From the NCBI GenBank assembly GCA_019359695.1, contig JAHHGV010000016.1, positions 62,001 through 126,000 of the forward strand: a stretch of 64,000 bases of DNA, read 5' to 3'. Below the pieces are notes generated by a model. It was not told the origin of the DNA, ran no database searches, and saw only the letters and a program-made list of their open reading frames with translations. Below, piece by piece: positions 36,183 through 45,235 of the stretch. Position 1 is the stretch's first letter; every line of letters begins with the position of its first letter. This DNA comes from Brasilonema angustatum HA4187-MV1 (lineage in GTDB: Bacteria > Cyanobacteriota > Cyanobacteriia > Cyanobacteriales > Nostocaceae). Position numbers and translations under genes: made by a program.

Positions 36183-36650
36183 ATGAATGACTGGAATTTG
36201 CCCTGGGAAGGCGGATGCCGTTGCGGACAACTGCGGTTTAAGGTGAGTGCTGCGCCTTTGCTTACTATGGCTTGCCACTGCACGGGTTGCCAGCAAATGA
36301 CAGCTAGCGCTTTTTCTTTAAGCGTCGCGATCCCAAGCGTTGGCTTCTCGCTACTGAAAGGTCAGCCGGTTATCGGCGGCTTGCACGGTGCGGCTCGCCA
36401 CTACTTCTGCCCGCACTGCATGAGTTGGATGTTTACTCGTCCGGAAGGAATAGACGAATTCGTTAACCTTCGGGCGACGATGCTGGACGATGCGTCATGG
36501 TTCATGCCATTCATCGAAACTTGGACGAAGGAAAGGCTGTCATGGGCGACGACCCCCGCGGTTCATAGCTTCCAGACCTGGCCCGCTTACGAAGAATATC
36601 CAGGACTGATAGAAGAATACGCCCAGCTAGCGTCGAAACCTGTACGATGA
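36183..36650 (+). CDS. GFA/CENP-V fold zinc protein
   Basis: 155 residues. Zinc ligands follow the family pattern: Cys12 and Cys14 in GGCRCGQLRF, Cys31, Cys33 and Cys36 in MACHCTGCQQ, and Cys76 and Cys79 in HYFCPHCMSW. The family is named for glutathione-dependent formaldehyde-activating enzyme, though most members have no proven activity. The gene uses many GC-rich codons (GCG, CCG, GGC, GAC) compared with its neighbours, and close homologues are common in proteobacteria, so recent acquisition is likely. It stands alone. Confidence 0.9.
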   Translation: MNDWNLPWEGGCRCGQLRFKVSAAPLLTMACHCTGCQQMTASAFSLSVAIPSVGFSLLKGQPVIGGLHGAARHYFCPHCMSWMFTRPEGIDEFVNLRATMLDDASWFMPFIETWTKERLSWATTPAVHSFQTWPAYEEYPGLIEEYAQLASKPVR

Positions 36651-36816
36651 CTGCAACTTGTATGAGATGCCAAACCTTTGTGCAAATTTCCGAATTTGTT
36701 ATATGAGTCGGAACTTCGCCATTTTTCTTATAGGATGATATCGTTCTCCTCGTTTTGCTGGGAGCTTCTTTGAGCTAGATGCTCTCAGAGTGTTTAAAAA
36801 TAAATATTTTATATTA

Positions 36817-37215
36817 TCACTCTTCATCTATATACACTTCCCCATATTCTTTGTCTCCTAGAGGAATACTCTGATAACGAACTTTACCCTTAATCACCAC
36901 TTGTACTCCCTGGCGTAGACCAGTTTGATTGGTGATCACCCAAATTTTTCCTGTCGAATCATTAATTTGATATGCATATCGATTGAGAAGAGGAACTCTC
37001 TTTTCTACCTTACCTTGTACGTAAAGTGTTTTACCATCCTCTTGTTGTGCTTTTAAGTCCTGAATTTGGGTGATGTTGGCTCCTATGGCATTTATGCCCA
37101 AGTACCCTAAACTACCACAACTGAGTAGTCCGACTAAAAGCAAAAGACTTAATCCCAAGCGTGTGAGTACGGCAAAGCTCTGGCTATCTAATACTGAGAA
37201 GTTTAACTTTTTCAC
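36817..37215 (-). CDS. Membrane-anchored OB-fold-like protein
   Basis: 132 residues from a GTG at 37215. A hydrophobic segment (LTRLGLSLLLLVGLLSCGSL) is either an anchor or a lipoprotein signal (LLSC). The rest is a beta-rich domain: DGKTLYVQGKVEKRVPLLNR, YAYQINDSTGKIWVITNQTG and VVIKGKVRYQSIPLGDKEYG, the strand pattern of an OB fold as in small periplasmic nucleotide- or heme-handling domains. Ends with an acidic tail. Function unknown. A 166-bp gap separates it from the GFA gene. Confidence 0.6.
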   Translation of the reverse strand: MKKLNFSVLDSQSFAVLTRLGLSLLLLVGLLSCGSLGYLGINAIGANITQIQDLKAQQEDGKTLYVQGKVEKRVPLLNRYAYQINDSTGKIWVITNQTGLRQGVQVVIKGKVRYQSIPLGDKEYGEVYIDEE

Positions 37216-37474
37216 TTTTTGGATAATCTATATCATCTATTGAGCCAATTTTGGCATCAGTGCTTGACTTGTGACAATTTTCATTTAGAAAGTAACTATC
37301 AATACTTTGTCTTTCGGTATCAAAAACACTTAACAAACAGCTCAAAAGCGGAGCCAAAGACTGTCAAGCTCCGGTCATGCCAGCGCAGTATTTAAAATAA
37401 ATTCTGTGTACGATTAAGTTTAAGATTGTAAGCTCGCCATTTTTAACAGAAGAACTCAGGGGTTAAGCAAAAAA

Positions 37475-39028
37475 GTGAATGTTGCTGAATTAGTCACTGT
37501 TTCAATTATTCTGCTACTTGTTGCTACCTGTGTAGCTTTGCTGACACGCTGGCTGCGAGTCCCTTATGTTGCGGGTTTAGTTTTAGCAGGCTTAGCAATT
37601 ACAGAACTTCTACCACGGCGCATCGGTTTAAACGATTCCCTGATTTTGAATCTGTTTTTGCCGATTCTGCTGTTCGAGGCAGCTATCAATACTGATCTCA
37701 GCCGCCTCCGCAGCACCATCAAACCAATAGCCTTGCTAGCCGGACCTGGGATTGTGATTTCCTCTGGTATAACAGCAGCGCTGTTGAAATGGGAACTAGG
37801 ACTGAATTGGACAGCAGTATTACTGGCAGGGGTGATTTTGGCAATCACTGATACCGTTTCCGTGATTGCTGTATTCAAGGAAGTGCCTGTCCCTCCCCGT
37901 CTTTCCACCATAGTTGAGGGAGAGAGCTTATTTAACGATGGAGTGGCGCTAGTTTTATTTAGCTTAATTGTAAAAATTCATGACGTTGGCTCACTGACAA
38001 TCCTCAATGGATTACAAGAATTGTTTGTGGTCATTGTTGGTGGAACCGTGGTGGGGCTTGCTGTGGGTTATTTGAGTACGAGTTTATTTGTTCGCTCAGA
38101 TGAGCCGCTCAGTAGTATTTTACTGACAGTGGCTGTGGCATTAGGAGCATTTCAAATTGGGCAATCTTTCAGCGTTTCTGGTGTGGTAGCTGTGGTTGTT
38201 GCGGGATTAATTGTTGGAAGTATTGGACTTTCAAGTCAAATATCAGCTTCTACTCGATTGCCGTTGCTCAGCTTTTGGCAGTCTATCTCTTTTGGTGTCA
38301 ATAGCTTTATTTTCCTACTCGTGGGTATAGAAGTTGATTTACTCACTCTCTGGAGAACTCTGCCCGCAGTGTTGCTGGCGATCGTTGCTTATCAAGTGGG
38401 GCGCATACTTTGCGTCTATCCGCTGTTAGCTATATTACGTTGGTTTGACCGGCCAATTCCGTGGCGCTGGCAGCACGTCTTGTTTCTTGGCAATATCAAA
38501 GGTTCTCTTTCTATGGGGTTAGCACTCAGCATCCCAACAACAGTAACAGGACGAGAACAAATCATTGCCATAGTATTTGGGACAGTGTTGCTGTCCTTAC
38601 TCGGGCAGGGAGTGAGTTTGCCGTGGATAGTGAAACGTTTGCACTTGTCCCAATTTTCAGAATCTCGTCAGCACGTTGAAGAATTACAAGCCCAATTAAT
38701 CACAGGTAAGGCAGCGCAAGATGAATTAGATAGTTTGTTAAAGTCAGGAATATTACCAAAAGCCATTTACGAAGAGATGCGCTCAGCTTATCAGGTGCGA
38801 GTCGCAGGAGCAGAAAAAGCTTTGCGGGAATTGTACAATCGTCGCCCAGATGAATTTGATCTTAAAAGTGATGGACACAGGAAACTCGAAGCCATTCGCC
38901 GCCGTTTACTATTGGCAGAGAAAGGAGCACTCAACGACGCAATACGTAAACAAATTCTTTCAGAAGAAGTTGTACAACAGCGACTTAAAAATATTGATGA
39001 GCAATTGCTCGCGTTAGAAGATGATTAG
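37475..39028 (+). CDS. CPA1-type Na+/H+ antiporter
   Basis: 517 residues from a GTG at 37475 preceded by AGGGGTT. About 12 membrane helices precede a ~120-residue cytoplasmic tail with charged coiled-coil-like helices (from LSQFSESRQHVEELQAQLIT). Ion-binding motifs of the CPA1 group are present: ILAITDTVSVIAVFKEV and IVEGESLFNDGVALVLF with the ND pair. It resembles cyanobacterial NhaS-type proteins exchanging Na+ or K+ for protons. A P-type ATPase lies convergently downstream. Confidence 0.9.
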   Translation: MNVAELVTVSIILLLVATCVALLTRWLRVPYVAGLVLAGLAITELLPRRIGLNDSLILNLFLPILLFEAAINTDLSRLRSTIKPIALLAGPGIVISSGITAALLKWELGLNWTAVLLAGVILAITDTVSVIAVFKEVPVPPRLSTIVEGESLFNDGVALVLFSLIVKIHDVGSLTILNGLQELFVVIVGGTVVGLAVGYLSTSLFVRSDEPLSSILLTVAVALGAFQIGQSFSVSGVVAVVVAGLIVGSIGLSSQISASTRLPLLSFWQSISFGVNSFIFLLVGIEVDLLTLWRTLPAVLLAIVAYQVGRILCVYPLLAILRWFDRPIPWRWQHVLFLGNIKGSLSMGLALSIPTTVTGREQIIAIVFGTVLLSLLGQGVSLPWIVKRLHLSQFSESRQHVEELQAQLITGKAAQDELDSLLKSGILPKAIYEEMRSAYQVRVAGAEKALRELYNRRPDEFDLKSDGHRKLEAIRRRLLLAEKGALNDAIRKQILSEEVVQQRLKNIDEQLLALEDD

Positions 39029-39116
39029 TCGCTGTGAAGAAACACAGGGGTGTAGGGGTGTAGGGGAAAAAGGTGTTTCTTTGATTCGTAGCGGGTGGCG
39101 TGCCTGAGAGTGGGGA

Positions 39117-41828
39117 CTACTCTAAAGGAGCAAAGCGCTTTAACAACAGGGCTAAAACAATCATAGGTAAGCCTGCTGCAAGGCAAATTAAACCTTGAGC
39201 TAAACTCAGTGGTGCTGTATCAAATACTTGATTCATAATGTTCCACTGGCTAAAAAGGACTTGCAGAATAACAACAGTGACAATACCAATTGCGGGCGCA
39301 TAACCAATGGATTTTGTTTTTCCCCTAAGCTTAGCAACAACTGAGGGTAAGAATTGGCTGATTCCTAGCAGATAGAAGATTTCCGCTGCAACTAAAGCGT
39401 TAATCGCCATTGTGCGGGCTAAATTTGTATTGCCCGTAGTTTGTAGTATCCATTCATATACGCCAAAGATAACAATCCAGTTCAAAATAGAAACTGTCAG
39501 GACGCGCTTGAGCAAACTGCCTGAAAGTAAAGGTTCATTGGGGTTGCGTGGGGATAAGCGTTTGACGTTGGGAGATTTCGGCTCAAAGGCTAACGGTAAG
39601 CACAGGGCAACGCCACTTACCATGTTTAGCCATAGTATTTGCACGGGTATAATTGGCAGGGTTGCTGCAAAGAACATACCAATCAAAATCGTCATGGCTT
39701 CCCCGCCGTTAATTGGTAAGATGAAGGCGATCGCTTTGAGCAGATTTTGATAAATTGTCCGACCTTCTTCAATCGCAGCTTCTATTGAGGCAAAATTATC
39801 ATCTGTCAAAATCATGTCAGATGCTTCCTTGGCAACTTCGGTTCCAGTTATCCCCATAGCGATACCGATATCTGCTTGGCGTAAAGCCGGAGCATCATTG
39901 ACACCATCTCCGGTCATTGCTACAATTTCACCTTTGGATTGCAGAGCTTCGACTAGCTGCAGTTTCTGTTCCGGTGCTACACGCGCAAAAACCATACTAT
40001 CCTCTACTACTTGAGCGAGTTGCTGCTGGTTCATCCGAGCAAGTTCCTGTCCTGTGAAAACACGTAAAATTTGAGTTTTTTTTATACCAATTTTTTGAGC
40101 GATCGCATCAGCAGTTAAGGCATGATCCCCCGTAATCATCTTCACTTGAATGCCTCTTGATTTGCAGGCTTTGACGGCAGTAATTGCTTCAGGTCGGGGA
40201 GGGTCAATCATGCCTTGTAGACCGAGAAAAATTAATTGCTCGTTGATATCAGAATGATCTACAGAGTGCTGGTTCTTTCTTACAAGTTTTTTAGCAAAAG
40301 CTAGCACTCGTAAACCTTTTTGTGCCATTGCATTAACTTGTTGCTCCACTTGTTTGGAGTCTAGGTGAGTAACTTTCCCGTGTGTGTCAAGCATCCGCTC
40401 GCAGCGATGGAGAATTGCTTCCACTGAACCCTTAACATAGATAACCTTGTCTGAGTTGATTTCATGCAAAGTTGCCATGTATTGAAATTGAGATTCAAAT
40501 GGGATCGCGTCCACTCTAGGCATTTCCCGCTCAAATGCTGATTGGCTCAAACCTGCTTTACGAGCAACGACAATCAACGCTCCTTCTGTTGGATCTCCAG
40601 CCACTACCTGCTGTCCGTCTTGTTGTTGTATGTGAGCGTCATTGCACAACAGTCCTGCTAACAAGCATTCATATAAAGCCGAATTATCGGTCACATCAAC
40701 AGGTTGTTCATTTAGTAAGATTTCACCCTCTGAGGCATAGCCCACACCACTCACTACATAATGCTTGCCACTGATAAAAATATCTTGAACTGTCATTTGG
40801 TTTTGAGTGAGTGTGCCCGTTTTATCAGAGCAGATAACAGTGGTACTGCCTAAAGCTTCTACCGCTGGCAATTTCCGAATAATCGCATGGCGACGAGCCA
40901 TACGAGAAACACCAATCGCCAAAGTAATTGTGATAATTGTAGGTAACCCTTCTGGAATCGCACTGACTACTAAGGCTACAGCTGCTTTAAAGCCATCAAC
41001 CACAGATTCTCCCCGCCCTAAACCAACAGCAAATGTCAGTGCGGCTAGTACCAGAATAACGTAAAGCAATTTTTTGCTAAATCTATCGATCTTGCGTGTT
41101 AGTGGTGTTTCCAAGTCTGTAGTTTGATCGATCAACTGTGAGATCTTGCCTGCCTCAGTTGTTGCGCCGATCGCCACAACCAAACCACTTCCCCGTCCAG
41201 AAGTCACCAAACTGCCAGCATATGCCATATTCGTTCGCTCTGCCAGTGGGATATCGCTTTCAAGTGGATCGACTGCTTTCTCAACCGCAATAGATTCCCC
41301 AGTCAAAGCCGACTCGTCAACTTGTAAATCCCGGACTGTGATCAGCCGCAAATCAGCTGGTATTCGATCACCAGAGGACAGGACGACTAAATCACCTGGG
41401 ACTAAGTCGTTGGAGGGAATAAGTGATTTTTGACCACTGCGGATAACAGACGCCTCTGTTGTGGTCATTTCTGCCAACGCTGCGATCGCACTTTCAGCTT
41501 TAAATTCTTGGATAAAACCAATAATCGCGTTAAGCAGTGTCACAGCAAAAATGACCCCAGCATCTACCCAATCTTGGAGTAAAGCCGTGACGACTCCAGC
41601 TACCAACAAAATATACAACAGGGGTTGGTTAAATTGCAGAAGAAAACGCCACAAAGGATTTTTCTTTTTCTGGCTAGATAGTTGATTAAGACCAAAACGT
41701 TCCTGTCGTTGAGCCACTTCATTTGAAGTCAGACCATCTTTTTGATGGCTATCTATATGCCGCGCTACCTCAGCAGGAGAGATATTATGCCATACAATTT
41801 CCAACGAATCCTTAATAGCTGTTGTCAT
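39117..41828 (-). CDS. Cation-transporting P-type ATPase (P2 group)
   Basis: 903 residues. An N-terminal cation_ATPase_N domain is followed by the actuator loop (DESALTGESIAVEK), the M4 ion site (SAIPEGLPTIITITLAIG, as in Ca2+ pumps), the phosphorylated Asp335 in VICSDKTGTLTQNQM, the nucleotide domain and the hinge motif AMTGDGVNDAPALRQAD. M6 reads ILWLNMVSGVALCLPLAFEP: the Asn stays but the Asp of the SERCA motif NLVTDG is missing. The ion is therefore uncertain (Ca2+, Na+ or Mg2+). Full length, with ten helices expected. Confidence 0.92.
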   Translation of the reverse strand: MTTAIKDSLEIVWHNISPAEVARHIDSHQKDGLTSNEVAQRQERFGLNQLSSQKKKNPLWRFLLQFNQPLLYILLVAGVVTALLQDWVDAGVIFAVTLLNAIIGFIQEFKAESAIAALAEMTTTEASVIRSGQKSLIPSNDLVPGDLVVLSSGDRIPADLRLITVRDLQVDESALTGESIAVEKAVDPLESDIPLAERTNMAYAGSLVTSGRGSGLVVAIGATTEAGKISQLIDQTTDLETPLTRKIDRFSKKLLYVILVLAALTFAVGLGRGESVVDGFKAAVALVVSAIPEGLPTIITITLAIGVSRMARRHAIIRKLPAVEALGSTTVICSDKTGTLTQNQMTVQDIFISGKHYVVSGVGYASEGEILLNEQPVDVTDNSALYECLLAGLLCNDAHIQQQDGQQVVAGDPTEGALIVVARKAGLSQSAFEREMPRVDAIPFESQFQYMATLHEINSDKVIYVKGSVEAILHRCERMLDTHGKVTHLDSKQVEQQVNAMAQKGLRVLAFAKKLVRKNQHSVDHSDINEQLIFLGLQGMIDPPRPEAITAVKACKSRGIQVKMITGDHALTADAIAQKIGIKKTQILRVFTGQELARMNQQQLAQVVEDSMVFARVAPEQKLQLVEALQSKGEIVAMTGDGVNDAPALRQADIGIAMGITGTEVAKEASDMILTDDNFASIEAAIEEGRTIYQNLLKAIAFILPINGGEAMTILIGMFFAATLPIIPVQILWLNMVSGVALCLPLAFEPKSPNVKRLSPRNPNEPLLSGSLLKRVLTVSILNWIVIFGVYEWILQTTGNTNLARTMAINALVAAEIFYLLGISQFLPSVVAKLRGKTKSIGYAPAIGIVTVVILQVLFSQWNIMNQVFDTAPLSLAQGLICLAAGLPMIVLALLLKRFAPLE

Positions 41829-41926
41829 AGTGCTCCCTGTTTTTAGTTTAAGATTGACAATACAAATTTCCGGCTAAAACTCGATTGAGATACCGCTAAT
41901 GTTCGCCGACGAAGAGCGTTTGTTCG

Positions 41927-42442
41927 TTATTTATTGGAAATATCAAAAACACACCAATTCTCAATACCGCACTGTTTTAAAATGGGTTCGGCACGATTAA
42001 TCTCTTTATCTGTGCCTTTGACTGTCAACAAATAATCTTTTTGGTGTTTTTGGTCATCATAAAGTTGAGCGGCTTTTTCAGGATCAAACCAACCCCGTAA
42101 TGCGCCAATTAAACTGCCAGCAGTTGCACTCCCCAAAAGAGCAAGTAAAACAGATTCTACTGTCAGCACTGCACCAAGCCCTGGAATTAGCAATACAGCA
42201 AAACCTCCGGTTAAGGCAAGTAAACCTCCCGTAGTAGCCCCCGCGATCCCGCCTGCAGCCGCCCCTTGGGTTGGAGTAATCCTACGTTCAGTCGTGTCGG
42301 TGCCATTAGGTTCAGGTTTTTTAGTGACTACAGAAACTTTATGCATTGGGAAGTCAATACTTCTCAATTTGTCAAGTGCCTGTACCGTACTGTTACGGTT
42401 GGCAAATGTACCAATCGCGTGATGAAGTTGATTAAAAGTCAT
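41927..42442 (-). CDS. General stress protein 17M-like membrane protein
   Basis: 171 residues. The N-terminal part resembles the YflT/GSP17M domain (LHHAIGTFANRNSTVQALDK to FPMHKVSVVTKKPE). The middle is a glycine-rich hydrophobic hairpin (GAAAGGIAGATTGGLLALTG, then VLLIPGLGAVLTVESVLLAL). The end returns to a soluble alpha/beta part (DYLLTVKGTDKEINRAEPIL). Such proteins are induced by heat, salt or other stress in several bacteria; no mechanism is known. Same strand as the P-type ATPase, 98 bp before it. Confidence 0.8.
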   Translation of the reverse strand: MTFNQLHHAIGTFANRNSTVQALDKLRSIDFPMHKVSVVTKKPEPNGTDTTERRITPTQGAAAGGIAGATTGGLLALTGGFAVLLIPGLGAVLTVESVLLALLGSATAGSLIGALRGWFDPEKAAQLYDDQKHQKDYLLTVKGTDKEINRAEPILKQCGIENWCVFDISNK

Positions 42443-42591
42443 TTGCTGCTAAAAAAGTTCTGATCAACCAAGATTTTTCGTGTTGTCTGGGTTCTCTTTA
42501 AATATGGACAACAAATGTGATCAGAAAGTGATCGTACTCAATTTGTACGATGAGAAAATTCAAATTATAAAGAATAGAAACACCACTAGTA

Positions 42592-42682
42592 GTCGGCCAC
42601 AGCAATTTTGCGGGGTGAAATAAAAAACCGCGAAGGCGCAAAGAGCGCAAAGGAAGAGGGAAAGAAGACTAGGAGCGAAAAT
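42592..42682. repeat. Dispersed repeat with CCGCGAAGGCGCAAAG
   Basis: Contains AAAAAACCGCGAAGGCGCAA, then AGAGCGCAAAGGAAG. This module is found between genes in many cyanobacteria and a reversed relative lies near 10990. It lies in the 359-bp gap upstream of rppA; the rest shows nothing clear. Confidence 0.65.
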
Positions 42683-42801
42683 TGCTTCAGCCATTAAAGT
42701 TTTTGTGGTGAAGTACTAGTGGAAGACGTGGAGAGTTTTGGACTTTTGTATCATGAGTAAAGCGATTCGATCGCAAAGACGTATCATCATCACAACGCCT
42801 T

Positions 42802-43485
42802 ATGCGCATCTTAGTAGTAGAGGACGATTCAGAACAGTTAGAGCCATTACACGCTGTACTGTCGGAAGCCGGATATATAGTGGATGGCGTTGAAGACGGA
42901 GAAACTGCACAATGGCTGTTGTCCCACAAAGAGTATGATCTGTTGATTTTGGACTGGATGTTGCCGACAATCAGCGGGTTGAGTCTTTGTCATCAGTATC
43001 GTCAAGCAGGTAAAACTGCACCCGTGCTGATGCTTACAGCCAAAGACACTACGCTAGATAAAGTGACAGGTTTAGATGCTGGGGCAGATGATTTTTTGGT
43101 TAAACCTGCGGATCTGGTAGAACTTTTGGCACGGGTACGGGCTTTGGGGCGGCGATCCCCTCAATGGCAGGGAGATACCCTCCGCATGGCAGATTTACAA
43201 CTGCACCTCAATCGCTTAACAGTGGAACGAAATCACGCTACTGTGGAGGTATCGCCCCGTGAAGCTCAACTGCTAGAGTACTTGATGCGTCACCCTAATC
43301 AGATTTTAACCCGCAGTCAGATAGAAGACGCGTTGTGGGAATGGGGTATGGAACCTGAAAGCAATGCTTTAACTGTACTGATACGCAAGTTGCGGCATCG
43401 GTTGCACTTAGTTGGTGCAGAAGATTGGATTAAAACAGTCTACGGTATGGGGTATACCCTCAAACCCCCCAACAGAGTAGAGTAG
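42802..43485 (+). CDS. rppA: Two-component response regulator RppA (OmpR family)
   Basis: 227 residues. The receiver domain has MRILVVEDDSEQ (acidic pair), LLILDWMLP (phosphorylated Asp52), MLTAKD (Thr) and FLVKPADLVELL (Lys). The OmpR-type winged helix spans ~130-222 with VSPREAQLLEYLMRHPNQIL and VLIRKLRHRLH and ends TVYGMGYTLKPP. RppA, also known as the Ni-responsive NrsR in Synechocystis, usually lies directly before its kinase gene. Here the kinase rppB lies 1.75 kb further on, beyond two minus-strand genes. Confidence 0.88.
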   Translation: MRILVVEDDSEQLEPLHAVLSEAGYIVDGVEDGETAQWLLSHKEYDLLILDWMLPTISGLSLCHQYRQAGKTAPVLMLTAKDTTLDKVTGLDAGADDFLVKPADLVELLARVRALGRRSPQWQGDTLRMADLQLHLNRLTVERNHATVEVSPREAQLLEYLMRHPNQILTRSQIEDALWEWGMEPESNALTVLIRKLRHRLHLVGAEDWIKTVYGMGYTLKPPNRVE

Positions 43486-43514
43486 AGAGCCCAGAGCGAG
43501 TATTTTAATGATTG

Positions 43515-44120
43515 CTAGTTTTTTACTCGATAGCTGACTACCATTGTGGCATTTTCAGGAGACAGTCCTAGCTCTTGAACAATCATAGCTTTTACAGAGC
43601 TTAATTCCGTGACTGGAAACTCGAATTCTAACTGTTTGAGTACCGAGTCTGCGGTTTTGACCTCAACTTTGGTTAACCCCTGATCCTTATTGATGTCAGC
43701 TAAAATTCCTAGCGCTTTGACTGCAAGCCGCACCTGCATTTGTGTATTAGGTTGCAGAGTTTGTACTTTGGCAGACACTCCCAGTTCTTGAGCAATCATG
43801 GTTTTTACATTGCCTAATTCTGTGACTGGAAACTCGAATTTTAACTTTTTAAGTACAGAATTAGCTGTATTGAGTTCAACTAAGGTATGTTCCTGCTCCT
43901 TTTCAATTTCAGCTTTGATGACTCGTACATTGACCTGAAGCTGCATTGTTAGCGTGTGTGTTTCAGCTTGAAGCTTGTCTGCTGTACGGTAGTAACGACT
44001 TAATAGCAGGTTTGTCAACGGTTCACCAGCAAATCCAAAAGCAATTAAGAATAACGGCACAGGCATCACAAATGCTAGCTTTAAAGATCGCAATTTTAGC
44101 AACCAGGGAGACAAGGACAT
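43515..44120 (-). CDS. Membrane-anchored protein with internal duplication, unknown function
   Basis: 201 residues from the ATG at 44120. The frame runs to 44189, but that part is a repeat-derived, Cys-rich leader. A single N-terminal membrane helix (LAFVMPVPLFLIAFGFAG) is followed by a helical region. A ~38-residue unit appears twice: NTANSVLKKLKFEFPVTELG about residues 82-101, and KTADSVLKQLEFEFPVTELS about 150-169, each continuing NVKTMIAQELGVS or SVKAMIVQELGLS. At DNA level TCCGTGACTGGAAACTCGAA is nearly kept in both, so the duplication is recent or has been homogenised. No family recognised. It lies between rppA and rppB on the opposite strand. Confidence 0.65.
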   Translation of the reverse strand: MSLSPWLLKLRSLKLAFVMPVPLFLIAFGFAGEPLTNLLLSRYYRTADKLQAETHTLTMQLQVNVRVIKAEIEKEQEHTLVELNTANSVLKKLKFEFPVTELGNVKTMIAQELGVSAKVQTLQPNTQMQVRLAVKALGILADINKDQGLTKVEVKTADSVLKQLEFEFPVTELSSVKAMIVQELGLSPENATMVVSYRVKN

Positions 44121-44228
44121 AGGATAACAAGCTGAATTTGGCGTTATCATGCAATTGAACAAGCAAGTGCGCGAAGGCACACACCGCACCTTCGCCTTAT
44201 CAAAAGCTTCGCGTTGATAGCAGGTTAA

Positions 44229-45032
44229 CTACTTGCTTTGTCCTACGGCAGCAATAACTTGAGACTGCCCTTGGTTATACTTATTAAGAATTGAATTTTC
44301 ATCCGAGTCCATGTGCCAGTCAAGCCCAAATTCTTGGAGTGCCATAAGTAGACCAATTGCACTAGCTCGATTGGTGGCATAAGGAATTTGATGAACATCG
44401 CATAAACGTGTCAGTGCTTCAATATCTGCTGCATGGGCATGGGAGCTTAGCGGGTCTTTGAAAAAGAAAATTGCACTAATTCTATTCTCTGAAATCATAC
44501 CTCCAATAGCCTGATCCCCTCCCAATGGACCACTAGCAACGAGTCTTTCTACCGGTATCCCTAAACGCTGTTGTAAAGATTTTCCTGTACTTCCTGTTGT
44601 GACCAAGGGAACTTGCGAAAAGAAGTCACGTTGTTCTTCTACAAATTTGAGCAAAACACTCTTCATCTCATTGTGGGCAACCAGTGAAACAAAGCGTGTA
44701 CTTTCGTCCACAGGTATTGGATCTACTTTTTGATACGTGACCTTTTTTTTGGCAACCTGACTGATTTGAAGCATCTTATCCTCAAATTCTTTCAAGTCAA
44801 TTTCACCGTCACCAGATTCATCAAAATGGTTGAAAATATCTCTACTATCTTGTTCAGACCATGCTGATACGCCCAATGTTGACAAAAAAAGCGTGAATTC
44901 ATCGGATGTAATATGTCCGTCTCCATTTTCGTCGGCAGCACTAAAAACTTTTTCAGGAGATAACCAACGACTTTCTAATAAATCATGAAGGCGTAAAAGA
45001 GACAGATCTAGCTCTTTATTCAGGTTTGACAT
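44229..45032 (-). CDS. EF-hand pair fused to methylglyoxal synthase
   Basis: 267 residues from the ATG at 45032, with GAGG about 11 bases upstream; GTG and ATG starts at 45053 and 45050 are also open. Residues 25-90 hold two canonical EF-hand loops, DENGDGHITSDE (34-45) and DESGDGEIDLKE (71-82), with all Ca2+ positions filled. After a short linker, residues ~112-240 match methylglyoxal synthase: VAHNEMK (His120, Lys124), TTGSTG (phosphate loop), ASGPLGGDQAIGG (Asp173), FFFKDPL (Asp193), His200, Asp203 and YATNRASA. Methylglyoxal synthase converts dihydroxyacetone phosphate to methylglyoxal and phosphate in the cytoplasm. The fusion suggests calcium control. Confidence 0.88.
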   Translation of the reverse strand: MSNLNKELDLSLLRLHDLLESRWLSPEKVFSAADENGDGHITSDEFTLFLSTLGVSAWSEQDSRDIFNHFDESGDGEIDLKEFEDKMLQISQVAKKKVTYQKVDPIPVDESTRFVSLVAHNEMKSVLLKFVEEQRDFFSQVPLVTTGSTGKSLQQRLGIPVERLVASGPLGGDQAIGGMISENRISAIFFFKDPLSSHAHAADIEALTRLCDVHQIPYATNRASAIGLLMALQEFGLDWHMDSDENSILNKYNQGQSQVIAAVGQSK

Positions 45033-45235
45033 TGTTATATTATACCTCATCACTAAATCAAGGATAATACTTGAGACGGTGAGTTTAAGTCAAACACTAA
45101 GTAATTGTTTAATTAGGGATGGAAAGGCGAACCAAATTAAAAATACGCCAATCGAAGCAGATACAGCTAGTTTCTCACCAACCTGATTACCTGTCAAAAT
45201 TTGTGTGGTAAACTACTAGCCTCTGCCCTGTTGTT

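Noticed and set aside
35945..36283. 112-codon minus-strand frame overlapping the GFA gene start
   Set aside because: Its first third is the complement of the GFA coding sequence with its zinc motif; the rest has no family resemblance.
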